Shown here piece after piece: positions 1 through 8,620 of a stretch of DNA of 64,000 bases. The DNA comes from Nesterenkonia aurantiaca. Its GTDB lineage: Bacteria > Actinomycetota > Actinomycetes > Actinomycetales > Micrococcaceae. Within the stretch, counting starts at the first letter, position 1. Each line of letters opens with the position of its first letter. Made by a program: the position numbers and the translations under genes. Under the pieces are notes generated by a model. The model searched no databases. It was not told where the DNA came from and saw only the letters and a program-made list of their open reading frames with translations. The stretch covers positions 124,001 through 188,000 of the forward strand of contig NZ_SOAN01000004.1 of assembly GCF_004364585.1 (NCBI RefSeq), read 5' to 3'.

Positions 1-430
1 CGGTGATCTGGCTGGTCATCTTGCGGTTCGCCTCTTCGGGGAACGGTGAGTAGAGGTTGAACGAGCGCAGCCCGGCCTCGGCGTGGATCACCGGGATCCC
101 GGAGTAGAACGCGGCCATCGCGCCGGCGGTGGTGGTGGTCGTGTCACCCTGGACGACGACGGCGTCGGGCTTGTTCCGCGCGAAGATCGCGTCCAGTCCG
201 GTGACTGTGCGGGTCAGCACCCCGTTGAGCGTCTGCCGGGGCTGGATGATGTTCAGGTCATGGTCCGGCACGATGCCGAAGAGCTCGTTGACCTGGTCCA
301 GCATCTCGCGGTGCTGGCCGGTCACGGTGACCTCGCACTCGAAGAGCTCGCTGGCCTGCAGCGCCTTGACGATCGGTGCCATCTTGATGGCCTCGGGACG
401 TGTCCCGTAGATGGGCATGATTCGCTTCAT
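1..430 (-). CDS. wecB: UDP-N-acetylglucosamine 2-epimerase, N-terminal part
   Basis: This enzyme interconverts UDP-GlcNAc and UDP-ManNAc in the cytoplasm and supplies ManNAc for surface polymers. The visible 143 residues carry the family N-terminus: MPIYGTRPEAIKMAPIV, then TGQHREMLDQV, VVQGDTTT and HAEAGLRS. The gene runs off the left window edge, so the C-terminal UDP-binding half is not seen. ATG at 430 follows an AAGAGGAA ribosome site. It is divergent from the ATP-grasp gene and belongs by content to the surface polysaccharide locus to its right. The family is certain; the polymer it feeds is unknown. Confidence 0.93.
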   Translation of the reverse strand, partial: MKRIMPIYGTRPEAIKMAPIVKALQASELFECEVTVTGQHREMLDQVNELFGIVPDHDLNIIQPRQTLNGVLTRTVTGLDAIFARNKPDAVVVQGDTTTTTAGAMAAFYSGIPVIHAEAGLRSFNLYSPFPEEANRKMTSQIT

Positions 431-526
431 AGCGTGGATTCCTCTTTCGCTGGTGTCGCCAGGTGTGACGAATTCTGCGGCTGGTGGCGTGCAGCGGGGA
501 CGTGCCCGCTCCACACCGACGAAAAC

Positions 527-587
527 AGCCTATCCGCAGGACGGGCGAAGCAGAGGGAGACTCCCCCGTCCCGACGCGGCCTAGACT
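527..587. promoter_or_regulatory. Candidate divergent promoters between wecB and the ATP-grasp gene
   Basis: The roughly 200-bp gap holds TAGGCT on the minus strand (527-532, toward wecB) and TAGACT on the plus strand (582-587, toward the ATP-grasp gene). Both match the actinobacterial TANNNT -10 pattern. No convincing -35 box is visible for either, so these are tentative. Confidence 0.35.
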
Positions 588-633
588 GGATCAGCACCAC
601 TACCAATCTGGACCGACGAGGAGATTCATAGCG

Positions 634-1761
634 ATGGCAAGTGCAACGGACTCGACCTCGTCGGCGGATCAGGCTAGGCGCTCCGAGCGGCGACGACGAG
701 CCGAGAGATTCCGCGACCCGAGCGATCCCAGCCGCCGCCTCATCGCCCGCTTCGACTCGATTGACTGGAGCGCGCCGGAAGAGTACTCAACCTTCAAGTC
801 CAACAACATCCTCTTGCTCGATGCGGCCAAGAAGGGCAAGGCTGGCATCCTTGAGGTCCATAAAGGCTACCGCACGTTCACCCGGAACGGCCGGGTCATC
901 GGCGGGTTCCACCAGCTCACCACCTCGCTGACGAGCGATCTGGCGAAGACGGTCATGCGATCACGCGCGCTGGTCAAGGACTGCCTTGAATCGGCGAGCG
1001 TTCCCACCCCGGTCGGGCGTGGGTTCAGTGTGCGAGACCTGCAGGGAGCCCGAGACTACATGGCCGGACTCGGTGGCTCCGTCACGGTCAAACCCCAAGC
1101 CGGCAGACACGGCGACGGGATCTCCACAGATGTTTCGAGCCACCAGGAACTGGCGCATGCCTGGGAGTCAGCCCAGCCGCAGGAGAAGTCTCCACTGTGG
1201 CGCGCCAAGAACCTCCTCGTCGAGCAGTTCGTCCCGGGAGCCGATCTTCGGGTCTATGTCGTCGGTGAGGCGGTGGTCGGCGCACTGGCACGGCTTCCGC
1301 TCTTCATCGTCGGCGACGGACGCTCAACCGTGGCGACTCTCGCCCGAGATGCAGTTGCGGCCCGCGGTCGAAACGCCTTTCTAGCCGAGTCTCCACCGGA
1401 CATCAGCGCCGACGCGCTGGCTGACCTGGGGCTCGATCCCCTGGTGACTCTTCCAGTCGGGGAAGTGCGTGATATCAGTGGGACGTCGAATCCCAAGGCG
1501 GGAGGCGTCACCCTCGACGTCACGGCGATGCTCAGCGCCCCGCTGCGTCGGCTGGCGGTCGATGCCCTGTGGGCGGTTCCCGGACTGCCTGCGGGAGGGG
1601 TTGATCTTCGGGTGAGTGACCTGAGCGAAACCGCCGAGGCGGTCGTCACCGATGTCACCGACAGTGCGGACATGTCTCTGCATCGATACCCCACGTTCGG
1701 CACCTGGCGCTCTCCAGCGCCCGCTGTCATCAGTCGGATGCTGGCGGACTCCGCTGCGTGA
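634..1761 (+). CDS. ATP-grasp ligase, cyanophycin synthetase-like
   Basis: This 375-residue protein looks like a free-standing ATP-grasp amino-acid ligase. The C-terminal half has the block VEQFVPGADLRVYVVGEAVV, then IVGDGRSTVATL, and later TSNPKAGGVTLDVT. These resemble the ligase domain of cyanophycin synthetase and bacterial GshAB, which form amide bonds to amino acids through an acyl-phosphate. The basic N-terminus is not a signal peptide, so it acts in the cytoplasm. ATG at 634 is chosen because GAGGAG lies at 618-623; the frame is open to 484 but has no ribosome site there. The stop overlaps the start of the first acyltransferase, implying translational coupling. Substrate unknown; a role in decorating a surface glycopolymer is inferred from neighbours. 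Confidence 0.82.
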   Translation: MASATDSTSSADQARRSERRRRAERFRDPSDPSRRLIARFDSIDWSAPEEYSTFKSNNILLLDAAKKGKAGILEVHKGYRTFTRNGRVIGGFHQLTTSLTSDLAKTVMRSRALVKDCLESASVPTPVGRGFSVRDLQGARDYMAGLGGSVTVKPQAGRHGDGISTDVSSHQELAHAWESAQPQEKSPLWRAKNLLVEQFVPGADLRVYVVGEAVVGALARLPLFIVGDGRSTVATLARDAVAARGRNAFLAESPPDISADALADLGLDPLVTLPVGEVRDISGTSNPKAGGVTLDVTAMLSAPLRRLAVDALWAVPGLPAGGVDLRVSDLSETAEAVVTDVTDSADMSLHRYPTFGTWRSPAPAVISRMLADSAA

Positions 1762-3836
1762 TGGGGACCGGCTTGCTCCGCTCGACTGAAGACTCCCCAC
1801 CTGCCCCCGCCCCCTGGAGCGCTCCGGAACGGCGCTACCGACCAGAGCTGCACGGACTGCGCGGCCTGGCGATCCTCGGGGTCGTCCTGTTCCACCTCTT
1901 CGGCGCCGGCCGGATCTCCGGCGGCATCGACATCTTCCTGGCAATCTCAGGGTTTCTGTTCACTTCGATGCTCCTCAGGGAGGCAGTCGAGAACCGAGGC
2001 ACGATTCGGATCGGGCAATACGTCGCACGGTTGGCCCGACGCCTGCTGCCTGCTGCCGCCCTGGTCATCGCGGCAACGACGCTGGCCGGGCTCTGGCTGA
2101 TGCCCGAGACCCGCCACGGACAGCTCCTCGCCGAGGCTCGAGCGTCCTTGCTGTACTTCGAGAATGTAGAGCTCACCACCTCCCAGCTCGGGTATGACGC
2201 TGCGGGACCCGACTCCAGTCCGTTCCAGCACTTCTGGTCGCTGTCGGTGCAGGGCCAGTTCTATCTGGTCTGGCCCGCGGTGGCGCTGCTCGCCGTCCTC
2301 CTGGCCAGGCGCCTGCACCGCGGTCCGATCCTGGTCATGGGCGTCCTGGTCGGTGTGATCATGGCCGCGTCCTTCGGCTACGCGGTATACATGGGGGAGG
2401 CCAATCAGGACGCCGCATATCTGATGACCCGCACCAGGGTGTGGGAACTCTGCTTCGGAGGGTTGCTGGCGCTGTGCGGCGCCCGGCTCAGTGTGCGGCA
2501 GCCGTGGCGCGCACCGCTGGGCTGGGCTGGGGTGGCGCTGATTGTCTCCACCGGATTCGTGTTCAACGGTGCCGAGGTGTTCCCCGGCCCCTGGGCGCTG
2601 TGGCCGCTCCTGGGACTCGCCCTGGTGCTGGCGTCGGCAGGACCGAGTGGAGGCGCAGCCGATACTGCCAACAGCGCCACCCGAGTGCTGTCCCGACAGC
2701 CCTTCACCTGGGTCGGAGACCACGCCTACGCGCTCTATCTCTGGCACTGGCCGCTGCTGGTCTTCTTCCTCCAGCTCAACGACGAGAGCGTCCTGGACGC
2801 ATCCGGCGCCGTAGTCGTCCTGGGCGCGTCCCTGGTGCTCGCGGTCGCGACACATTCCTTGGTGGAAAAGCCGATCAACGCGCGCCCCAGGACAGGCTCC
2901 CGGGACCCGCTGCGCATTGCCGCCGTGACGCTTCTGCTAGGCGGCTCGCTCACCAGCTACGGGCTGCATCAGATCGACTTGGAAAGCACGGGGTCTCCCT
3001 CGCTCGCCGACCTCGACCGGGACGACCACCCGGGGGCGCTGAGCACTCTGGGTGGCATCGACGTTCCCGATGACGTGGAATTCGTCCCGGATCCGCAGAC
3101 CTTGAGCCAGACTCGTCCGGACTACTACGGGTGGGACTGCCGTCGGGAGAACAACGACGGAGCAGGCGGGGAGGTCTTGATCTGCGAGGACCCTGGTCAG
3201 CCCACCGATCCAGAGCTGACCGTCCTCATCACCGGTGGCTCTCATGCGGGACAGTGGCACCATGCCTGGCGGATCATCGCGGCGGAGAACAACTGGGAGC
3301 TCCTGATCGCCGACATGTCCGGCTGCGTGCTCGCCGAACCCACAGATCCGCAGGAGAGCGAGTGCCACGAATGGAACCAGGGCCTGCTGGACCTCATCGA
3401 GACTCGAGGGCCGGACCTGGTGTTCTCTGCCGGCACCCGGGTGCCCAATGATGACTCGGAGGAGAACATCCCTGATGGCGCGCCCGCCCAGTGGCAGGCC
3501 ATCATGGACCGCGGAGCCGACCTGCTGCTGATGCGCGGGACCCCGCGCGGAGAAGATTCTGTGGCTGATTGTCTGGCCGAAGGTGGTGACGGGACGAGCT
3601 GCGGAATGGATCCGGTCAGCTACCAGCAGCAGAATCCGCTTGCCGACCCCGAACTGCCTGCGGGGATCTACTCCGTTGACCTGACCGAGCATCTCTGCGA
3701 GGCGGAGGTCTGCCCCGCAGTGATCGGGAACATCGCCGTCTACTACGATCACAGCCATCTCTCCAACCACTACGTGGAATCCCTGGCGCCGATCCTCGAC
3801 GCTGAGCTCCGACAAGAGATGCCCCACCTCTTCTGA
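1761..3836 (+). CDS. Acyltransferase 3 / SGNH membrane protein, copy 1
   Basis: This OafA/YrhL-type O-acyltransferase probably moves acyl (often acetyl) groups across the membrane onto an extracytoplasmic glycan. The N-terminal multi-pass domain has the R-X10-H motif (R34...H45) and the GGIDIFLAISGF block. The C-terminal domain outside the membrane is SGNH-like, with S494-H495 in GGSH and a DxxH pair D663/H666. Block I reads GGSH rather than the usual GDSH. ATG at 1761 overlaps the upstream stop (TGATG); GTG at 1758 is an alternative. It is followed after 52 bp by a close paralogue, evidently a tandem duplication. The acceptor polymer is unknown. Confidence 0.92.
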   Translation: MGTGLLRSTEDSPPAPAPWSAPERRYRPELHGLRGLAILGVVLFHLFGAGRISGGIDIFLAISGFLFTSMLLREAVENRGTIRIGQYVARLARRLLPAAALVIAATTLAGLWLMPETRHGQLLAEARASLLYFENVELTTSQLGYDAAGPDSSPFQHFWSLSVQGQFYLVWPAVALLAVLLARRLHRGPILVMGVLVGVIMAASFGYAVYMGEANQDAAYLMTRTRVWELCFGGLLALCGARLSVRQPWRAPLGWAGVALIVSTGFVFNGAEVFPGPWALWPLLGLALVLASAGPSGGAADTANSATRVLSRQPFTWVGDHAYALYLWHWPLLVFFLQLNDESVLDASGAVVVLGASLVLAVATHSLVEKPINARPRTGSRDPLRIAAVTLLLGGSLTSYGLHQIDLESTGSPSLADLDRDDHPGALSTLGGIDVPDDVEFVPDPQTLSQTRPDYYGWDCRRENNDGAGGEVLICEDPGQPTDPELTVLITGGSHAGQWHHAWRIIAAENNWELLIADMSGCVLAEPTDPQESECHEWNQGLLDLIETRGPDLVFSAGTRVPNDDSEENIPDGAPAQWQAIMDRGADLLLMRGTPRGEDSVADCLAEGGDGTSCGMDPVSYQQQNPLADPELPAGIYSVDLTEHLCEAEVCPAVIGNIAVYYDHSHLSNHYVESLAPILDAELRQEMPHLF

Positions 3837-3875
3837 TCTCGGGCGGGCTTCCACGAATCCGGCGCACCTCTCGGT

Positions 3876-3881
3876 TACCCT
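3876..3881 (+). promoter_or_regulatory. -10 box of a leaderless promoter for acyltransferase copy 2
   Basis: TACCCT ends 7 nt before the ATG at 3889 and no Shine-Dalgarno sequence precedes the ATG. This is the arrangement of leaderless mRNAs in Actinobacteria. The second acyltransferase can therefore be transcribed independently of the first. Confidence 0.6.
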
Positions 3882-3888
3882 CGTTTCA

Positions 3889-6003
3889 ATGCCTCGACCA
3901 GTCCCCGCCCTAGATGCCCGCGCCACCGGACCCTTTGAGTCCGGCACCGGGTCCCTCCCTGAGCGTCGCCACCGGCCCGAGCTGCACGGTCTGCGCGGAC
4001 TTGCCATCGCCGGCGTCGTGCTGTTCCACCTCTTCGGTGCGGGCAGGGTCTCCGGGGGCATCGACATCTTCCTGGCCATCTCGGGCTTCCTGTTCACCGC
4101 CATGCTGCTGCGGGAGGCGGGTTCGACGGGGAAGATCGACCTCCTGCGCTACTTCGTGCGCCTTGCGAAGCGGATCCTGGCGCCTGCGGCACTGGTCATC
4201 GCGGTCACCACGACTGCAGGCCTGATCCTGCTCCCGCTCACCCGACACGCGCAGCTCGTCACCGAGGCGCGCGCCTCGCTGCTCTACTTCGAGAACTTTG
4301 AACTGATCCGATCTCAGCTGTCCTACGAGGCGGCAGGCGCGGAGACCAGCCCTTTTCAGCATTTCTGGTCCCTCTCCGTCCAGGGGCAGTTCTATCTGAT
4401 CTGGCCCGCGGTGGCTCTGCTCGCCGTCTGGTGGGCCCGGCGGTCCCGGTTCTCCCTCACCGCCACTATGGCGACGCTGATCATGCTGCTGATGATCGCC
4501 TCCTTCGCAGCCGCGCTTCTCGTCCAGCAGCAGAATCAGGCAGAGGCGTATCTGCTCACCCAGACGCGGATCTGGGAGCTGGGCTTCGGCGGGCTGTTGG
4601 CCCTGTTCGGTGCCAGGCTCGTGATTCCACGCGCCGCGCGCACCGCTGCGGGCTGGCTGGGCCTGGGACTCGTGATCAGCTGTGGCTTCGTCCTGGACGG
4701 GGCGGCGCTCTTCCCCGGACCCTGGGCGCTGTGGCCCCTGATGGGCATGGCGCTGATCCTGGTCTCGACGGCTCCGTCCGGCTCGGATGAGCAGCGCAGG
4801 CCGGTCAGCGCCGCGGCGCTGCTGTCCACCACGCCGTTCACCCGGCTCGGTGACATCGCCTACGGGCTCTTCCTGTGGCACTGGCCGCTGCTCATCTTCA
4901 CCCTCGAGTTCCGCGGCGACTCCGGGCTCAGACCCACCGACGCAGTGATCGTGCTCGCTCTCTCCCTGCTGCTGGGCTGGGCGACCCACCGTTTCATCGA
5001 GCAGCCCCTGGCCCGCAGCTCCAGCGCCGAGAACCCAGCAAGGCCGAGGAGAGCCATGACCCTGGCCCTGGCCGCAAGCACGCTTGTGGTCGGCGGCCTC
5101 GGAGCTACTGCCTACGTCCAGGTGACCACCGACCCTCAGCAGGACGGCCTCGCCATGGCGGGGGTGGATCGCAAGCTCTATCCCGGTGCGGACATCATCC
5201 AGGCGGAGAACGCCGCGCACGACGTCGAGTTCTACCCGGAACTCGGCGGCATCTCCCGGCGCGTGCCCGAATACGCGCGCACCGACTGCCACCAGCCCAC
5301 CGGGGATCAGCCAGGATCCGGAGAGGTGCTGGTCTGCGAGGATCCCGCCCAGCCGGAGAACCCCGCCAAGACCATCATGCTCGCCGGCGGCTCCCACGCG
5401 GGCCACTGGCACAACGCGTGGATCATCCTGGCCGAGAAGCACGACTGGGAGGTGCTGGTCGCCACCAAGGGCGGATGCGTGTTCCGCGGTCTCGACACCG
5501 AGGATCCCAACACCTGCGACGAATGGCTCGCCGGCTTTCCCGAGGTTCTCACCGAACACCAGCCTGACCTGGTGGTGACTCCGGGCACCACAATCCCCCA
5601 GGACACTGGCACTGAGAGCATCCATGAGGGCGCCGAAGAGCAGTGGCAGGCGATCACAGACGCCGGGTCGGAACTGCTGCTGCTCCGTGGAACACCTCGG
5701 CAGGAGCATAATGTCCCCGACTGCCTGGCCGAGGGCGGAGACGAGCTGGACTGCGCCCCGGACTACGGCAAGTACGCGGAGGTCAACCCGCTGGAAGATC
5801 TGGACCTGCCAGAGAACACCTACAGCCTGGATCTCACCGAGCACTTCTGCCCCGACCGTCAATGCTCGGCCGTGATCGGCAATGTCCTGGTCTATCGAGA
5901 CAGCCACCACCTGACCAACGAATATGTCGAGACCATGGTGCCGCATCTGGAGCGTGAGCTCCGGGAGTCCGTCCCGGGGCTCTTCTCTGCCCCGGCCAGC
6001 TGA
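3889..6003 (+). CDS. Acyltransferase 3 / SGNH membrane protein, copy 2
   Basis: This 704-residue paralogue of the preceding gene has the same architecture. The membrane acyltransferase-3 domain has R36...H47 and GGIDIFLAISGFLF. The external SGNH domain has S502-H503 in GGSH and D671/H674 as the DxxH pair. Long blocks are near-identical between copies, for example LFHLFGAGR and SPFQHFWSLSVQGQFYL, while the linker and SGNH domains diverge more. It likely O-acylates the same or a related exported glycan at another position, or with a different donor. The start has no ribosome site and lies 7 nt after a TACCCT box, so a leaderless transcript is likely. Confidence 0.92.
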   Translation: MPRPVPALDARATGPFESGTGSLPERRHRPELHGLRGLAIAGVVLFHLFGAGRVSGGIDIFLAISGFLFTAMLLREAGSTGKIDLLRYFVRLAKRILAPAALVIAVTTTAGLILLPLTRHAQLVTEARASLLYFENFELIRSQLSYEAAGAETSPFQHFWSLSVQGQFYLIWPAVALLAVWWARRSRFSLTATMATLIMLLMIASFAAALLVQQQNQAEAYLLTQTRIWELGFGGLLALFGARLVIPRAARTAAGWLGLGLVISCGFVLDGAALFPGPWALWPLMGMALILVSTAPSGSDEQRRPVSAAALLSTTPFTRLGDIAYGLFLWHWPLLIFTLEFRGDSGLRPTDAVIVLALSLLLGWATHRFIEQPLARSSSAENPARPRRAMTLALAASTLVVGGLGATAYVQVTTDPQQDGLAMAGVDRKLYPGADIIQAENAAHDVEFYPELGGISRRVPEYARTDCHQPTGDQPGSGEVLVCEDPAQPENPAKTIMLAGGSHAGHWHNAWIILAEKHDWEVLVATKGGCVFRGLDTEDPNTCDEWLAGFPEVLTEHQPDLVVTPGTTIPQDTGTESIHEGAEEQWQAITDAGSELLLLRGTPRQEHNVPDCLAEGGDELDCAPDYGKYAEVNPLEDLDLPENTYSLDLTEHFCPDRQCSAVIGNVLVYRDSHHLTNEYVETMVPHLERELRESVPGLFSAPAS

Positions 6004-6024
6004 CCCGGTGTTGGGTGGGGACGC

Positions 6025-6033
6025 TGATAGACT
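6025..6033 (+). promoter_or_regulatory. Extended -10 promoter for the polysaccharide exporter
   Basis: TGATAGACT combines a TGN extension with a TAGACT -10 box about 110 bp before the exporter permease start. The extension would compensate for the lack of a clear -35 element. The long leader before 6151 shows no obvious riboswitch. Confidence 0.5.
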
Positions 6034-6150
6034 CGCAGGCGCTCAACCGGTCCTGCACCTCGAGTCCGCGCGTTTCGCAGAACGAGGCAAGATGACAGCG
6101 AGAACGAGACGGCATCCCTGCCGGATCGAGGCATCAGGAAGGAAACGACC

Positions 6151-7089
6151 ATGGCCGCACCTGCTCTAGAGCGCGCCGGTGGACCCACGGAGCCGGGCGA
6201 CGCTCGCAGGGTCGCTCAACTTGATGGCAGCAACCTCATCCGGGTCGGCGCCCGCCCCGGGCTCTTCCGCTACATCCGGGAGATCTGGTCCTTCCGCCAC
6301 TTCCTGTATTACGACTCGCACTCCCGCGTCTCCTCCGCCAACAGCTACGACTCACTGGGCCGGATCTGGATGATCCTGAATCCGGTCCTGTTCGGAACGG
6401 CTTATTTCTTCGTCTTCGGCCTGCTGTTGAACACCGGCCGCGGCATCGACAACTTCATCGGTTACCTGATCATCGGCGTGTTCACCTTCCGCTTCTTCAC
6501 GGCAGCCGTCTCAGGCGGTGCCAACGCCATCGCGGGCAACCAGAAGGTCGTCCAGGCCTTCAATTTCCCCCGAGCCTGCCTGGTCATCTCCACCACGGTC
6601 CGCGAGCTCTTCTCGAGCATTCCGATGTTCTTCGTGATGGCGCTGCTGGTGCTGAGCATCGGCGACATGCGGCTCGGCGGGGCGGAGTCGATCCCGATCA
6701 CCCTGACCTGGCACTGGCTGCTCTTCTTCCCCTGCATCGCCTTGGCCCTGATGGTGATGCTCGGCTGGTCTCTGGCCCTGGCCCGCGCGGTCAACGCGCA
6801 CAACGACGTGAAACATCTGATCAGCTTCAGCACCCGGATCCTGTTCTACACCTCGGCGGTCTTCTTCTCCGCAGATCGCTACTCCGACCTCGGAGTGGAC
6901 TGGCTGGACACCGTGATGGGCCTCAATCCGCTGTTCTGCGTCCTGGACATCCTCCGGCACGCGTGGCTCTACGACGGTTTCGCCGACCCCGCCCGCTGGA
7001 TCGTCCTGGGCTCCTGGGCGGCGGGCTCCATGCTCATCGGCTTCCTGATCTTCTGGCACGGTGAAGAGAGCTACGGTAAAGAACGATGA
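6151..7089 (+). CDS. Polysaccharide/teichoic acid ABC exporter permease (Wzm/TagG type)
   Basis: This 312-residue ABC-2 type permease forms the membrane channel that moves lipid-linked glycopolymer from the cytoplasmic face outward. The sequence shows an N-terminal cytoplasmic stretch with LFRYIREIWSFRHFLYYDS, then about six hydrophobic segments including RIWMILNPVLFGTAYFFVFG, which is typical of Wzm/TagG. ATG at 6151 has an excellent ribosome site (AGGAAGGAAA). The stop overlaps the ATPase start by 4 nt (ATGA). With the epimerase, ligase and acyltransferases upstream it completes a surface glycopolymer locus. The exact polymer cannot be told from sequence. Confidence 0.93.
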   Translation: MAAPALERAGGPTEPGDARRVAQLDGSNLIRVGARPGLFRYIREIWSFRHFLYYDSHSRVSSANSYDSLGRIWMILNPVLFGTAYFFVFGLLLNTGRGIDNFIGYLIIGVFTFRFFTAAVSGGANAIAGNQKVVQAFNFPRACLVISTTVRELFSSIPMFFVMALLVLSIGDMRLGGAESIPITLTWHWLLFFPCIALALMVMLGWSLALARAVNAHNDVKHLISFSTRILFYTSAVFFSADRYSDLGVDWLDTVMGLNPLFCVLDILRHAWLYDGFADPARWIVLGSWAAGSMLIGFLIFWHGEESYGKER

Positions 7090-8120
7090 GCACCTCAACG
7101 CCCTATGTCCCACGTCGGCACACTGACTCTGAGGCTGATCTGATCGCCCAGGACCTCGCCATCGAGCTCGACGACGCCGCCGGACGGGCTGAGGCCTGGG
7201 ATGAGCATCCCTTCACCCAGCAGACTCCGGTGATCCAGACCGTGGATCCTGAGAACGTGTGCATGGTCGTCGACGACGCCTCCATGACCTACCGGGTGCG
7301 CTCCTCCACGGGCAACAACGATTCCGGGGGGCGAATCTCTCGCGGCCTCAAGCGGATCACCGGCGCCGGCTGGGCCGAGGTCCACGCCCTGTCGAACCTG
7401 AGCTTCATCGTCAATCGCGGCGAATCCGTCGGCGTGATCGGCACCAACGGGTCCGGCAAGTCCACCTTGATGAAGCTGCTCACCGGCAAGGTCCGCCCCA
7501 CCAGCGGCGAGGTCTACGCCACCTCGACGCCGGTGATGCTCGGCGTCAACGCCGCCCTGGTCAAAGAGATCTCCGGCCGGGAGAACATCCGGCTCGGCTG
7601 CCTGGCCATGGGGCTCTCCCCCGAGCAGACGGCGGCGAAATACGAACAGATCGTCGAGATCTCAGGGCTCAGCGATGCCCTGGAGATGCCGCTGAAGACC
7701 TATTCCTCGGGCATGTCCTCGCGTCTGCAGTTCGCCATCGCGACCTCCGTGGACCCGGACATCCTGTTGATCGATGAGGCGCTGAACACCGGTGACGCGC
7801 AGTTCCGGGCCCGCACCAAGGAGCGCCTCGACGAGGTGCGCGCCAATGCCGGTGCCGTCTTCCTGGTCTCGCACTCGCTGGGCACCATCAAACAGATGTG
7901 CACCCGGGTGATCTGGATCGAACAGGGCGAGATGCTCGCCGACGGCGACCCGCAGTGGGTCTGCGAGCAGTACGAGGAGTACACCTCGCACAAGTCCAAC
8001 GGGCGCACCCGCGCGGCCAAGGTGGTCTACGAACGCACCCGGCTGCGGCTGGACCCGATCAAGGTCGACTTCACCTCCGGCTCCCGGCCGAAGAAGGCCG
8101 GCAGCAGCCGTATTCGCTGA
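7086..8120 (+). CDS. Polysaccharide/teichoic acid ABC exporter ATPase (Wzt/TagH type)
   Basis: This is the nucleotide-binding partner of the upstream permease. It has a Walker A GTNGSGKST (119-127), a signature YSSGMSSRL (from 206), Walker B ILLIDEA with D230/E231, and switch H263 in LVSHS. The phrase YSSGM(S/Y)SRL is characteristic of the Wzt/TagH subfamily. An unusual 70-residue N-terminal extension, partly acidic, precedes the ATPase core. The C-terminus is short and basic, with no large carbohydrate-binding domain like that of O-antigen Wzt, so TagH-like export without a terminal-sugar check is the better guess. A strong hairpin follows the gene. Confidence 0.94.
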   Translation: MSTSTPYVPRRHTDSEADLIAQDLAIELDDAAGRAEAWDEHPFTQQTPVIQTVDPENVCMVVDDASMTYRVRSSTGNNDSGGRISRGLKRITGAGWAEVHALSNLSFIVNRGESVGVIGTNGSGKSTLMKLLTGKVRPTSGEVYATSTPVMLGVNAALVKEISGRENIRLGCLAMGLSPEQTAAKYEQIVEISGLSDALEMPLKTYSSGMSSRLQFAIATSVDPDILLIDEALNTGDAQFRARTKERLDEVRANAGAVFLVSHSLGTIKQMCTRVIWIEQGEMLADGDPQWVCEQYEEYTSHKSNGRTRAAKVVYERTRLRLDPIKVDFTSGSRPKKAGSSRIR

Positions 8121-8130
8121 GCCTGCATGA

Positions 8131-8165
8131 CGAAGGCCCCGGGAGATGATTCCCCGGGGCCTTCG
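8131..8165. terminator. Bidirectional terminator between exporter ATPase and ndk
   Basis: A 13-bp perfect stem (8131-8143 with 8153-8165, CGAAGGCCCCGGG arms) closes a 9-nt loop between convergent genes. The downstream strand is only moderately T-rich (cgtcgtgtt). Confidence 0.8.
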
Positions 8166-8206
8166 TCGTGTTCAGGCTCTGAGCCGTGCTGAGGGCCGGT
8201 CCTGGT

Positions 8207-8620
8207 TCAGCTGAACCAGATGCCGATCTCACGCTCGGCGGACTCCACCGAGTCGGAGCCGTGGACCAGGTTCTTCTGGACCTTCTCGCCCCAGTCCCGA
8301 CCGAGGTCGCCACGGATGGTGCCCGGCGCTGCCGTGGTGGGCTCGGTGGTGCCGGCCAGGGAGCGGAAGCCTTCGATGACGCGCTCACCCTCGACCACGG
8401 CGGCGACCACCGGGCCGGAGAGCATGAAGTCCACCAGCGGCTGGTAGAACGGCTTGCCCTCGTGTTCTGCGTAGTGCTGCGCCAGCTGCTCGGTGCTCGC
8501 GCTGATCTGCTGCAGCGCGGTGATCCGGTAGCCCTTGGCCTCAACACGGCGCAGGATCTCGCCGGTCAGGCCTCGTTCAACACCGTCGGGCTTGACCAGG
8601 ATCAGGGTACGTTCAGTCAT
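8207..8620 (-). CDS. ndk: Nucleoside diphosphate kinase
   Basis: This enzyme transfers the gamma-phosphate between nucleoside tri- and diphosphates through a phospho-histidine. The sequence is a full 137-residue family member, starting MTERTLILVKPDGVERGL and carrying the active-site H120 in NLVHGSD. ATG at 8620 is preceded by GAGGAG at 7 nt; the frame extends five codons further but without a better site. It overlaps the upstream DUF4233 gene by 8 nt, and with folC and ileS forms a minus-strand operon. The folC-DUF4233-ndk order is common in Actinobacteria. Confidence 0.97.
   Translation of the reverse strand: MTERTLILVKPDGVERGLTGEILRRVEAKGYRITALQQISASTEQLAQHYAEHEGKPFYQPLVDFMLSGPVVAAVVEGERVIEGFRSLAGTTEPTTAAPGTIRGDLGRDWGEKVQKNLVHGSDSVESAEREIGIWFS

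Noticed and set aside
3910-5946. Long open frame on the minus strand through acyltransferase copy 2
   Set aside because: It is antisense to a clear membrane protein, has low-complexity Gly/Gln/Arg/Asp composition, and shows no recognisable domain; it is a high-GC shadow frame.
1-8120. Horizontally acquired island
   Set aside because: No tRNA end, integrase, transposase or obvious shift in base composition marks a boundary by eye; this would need a GC/codon-usage computation over the whole genome.
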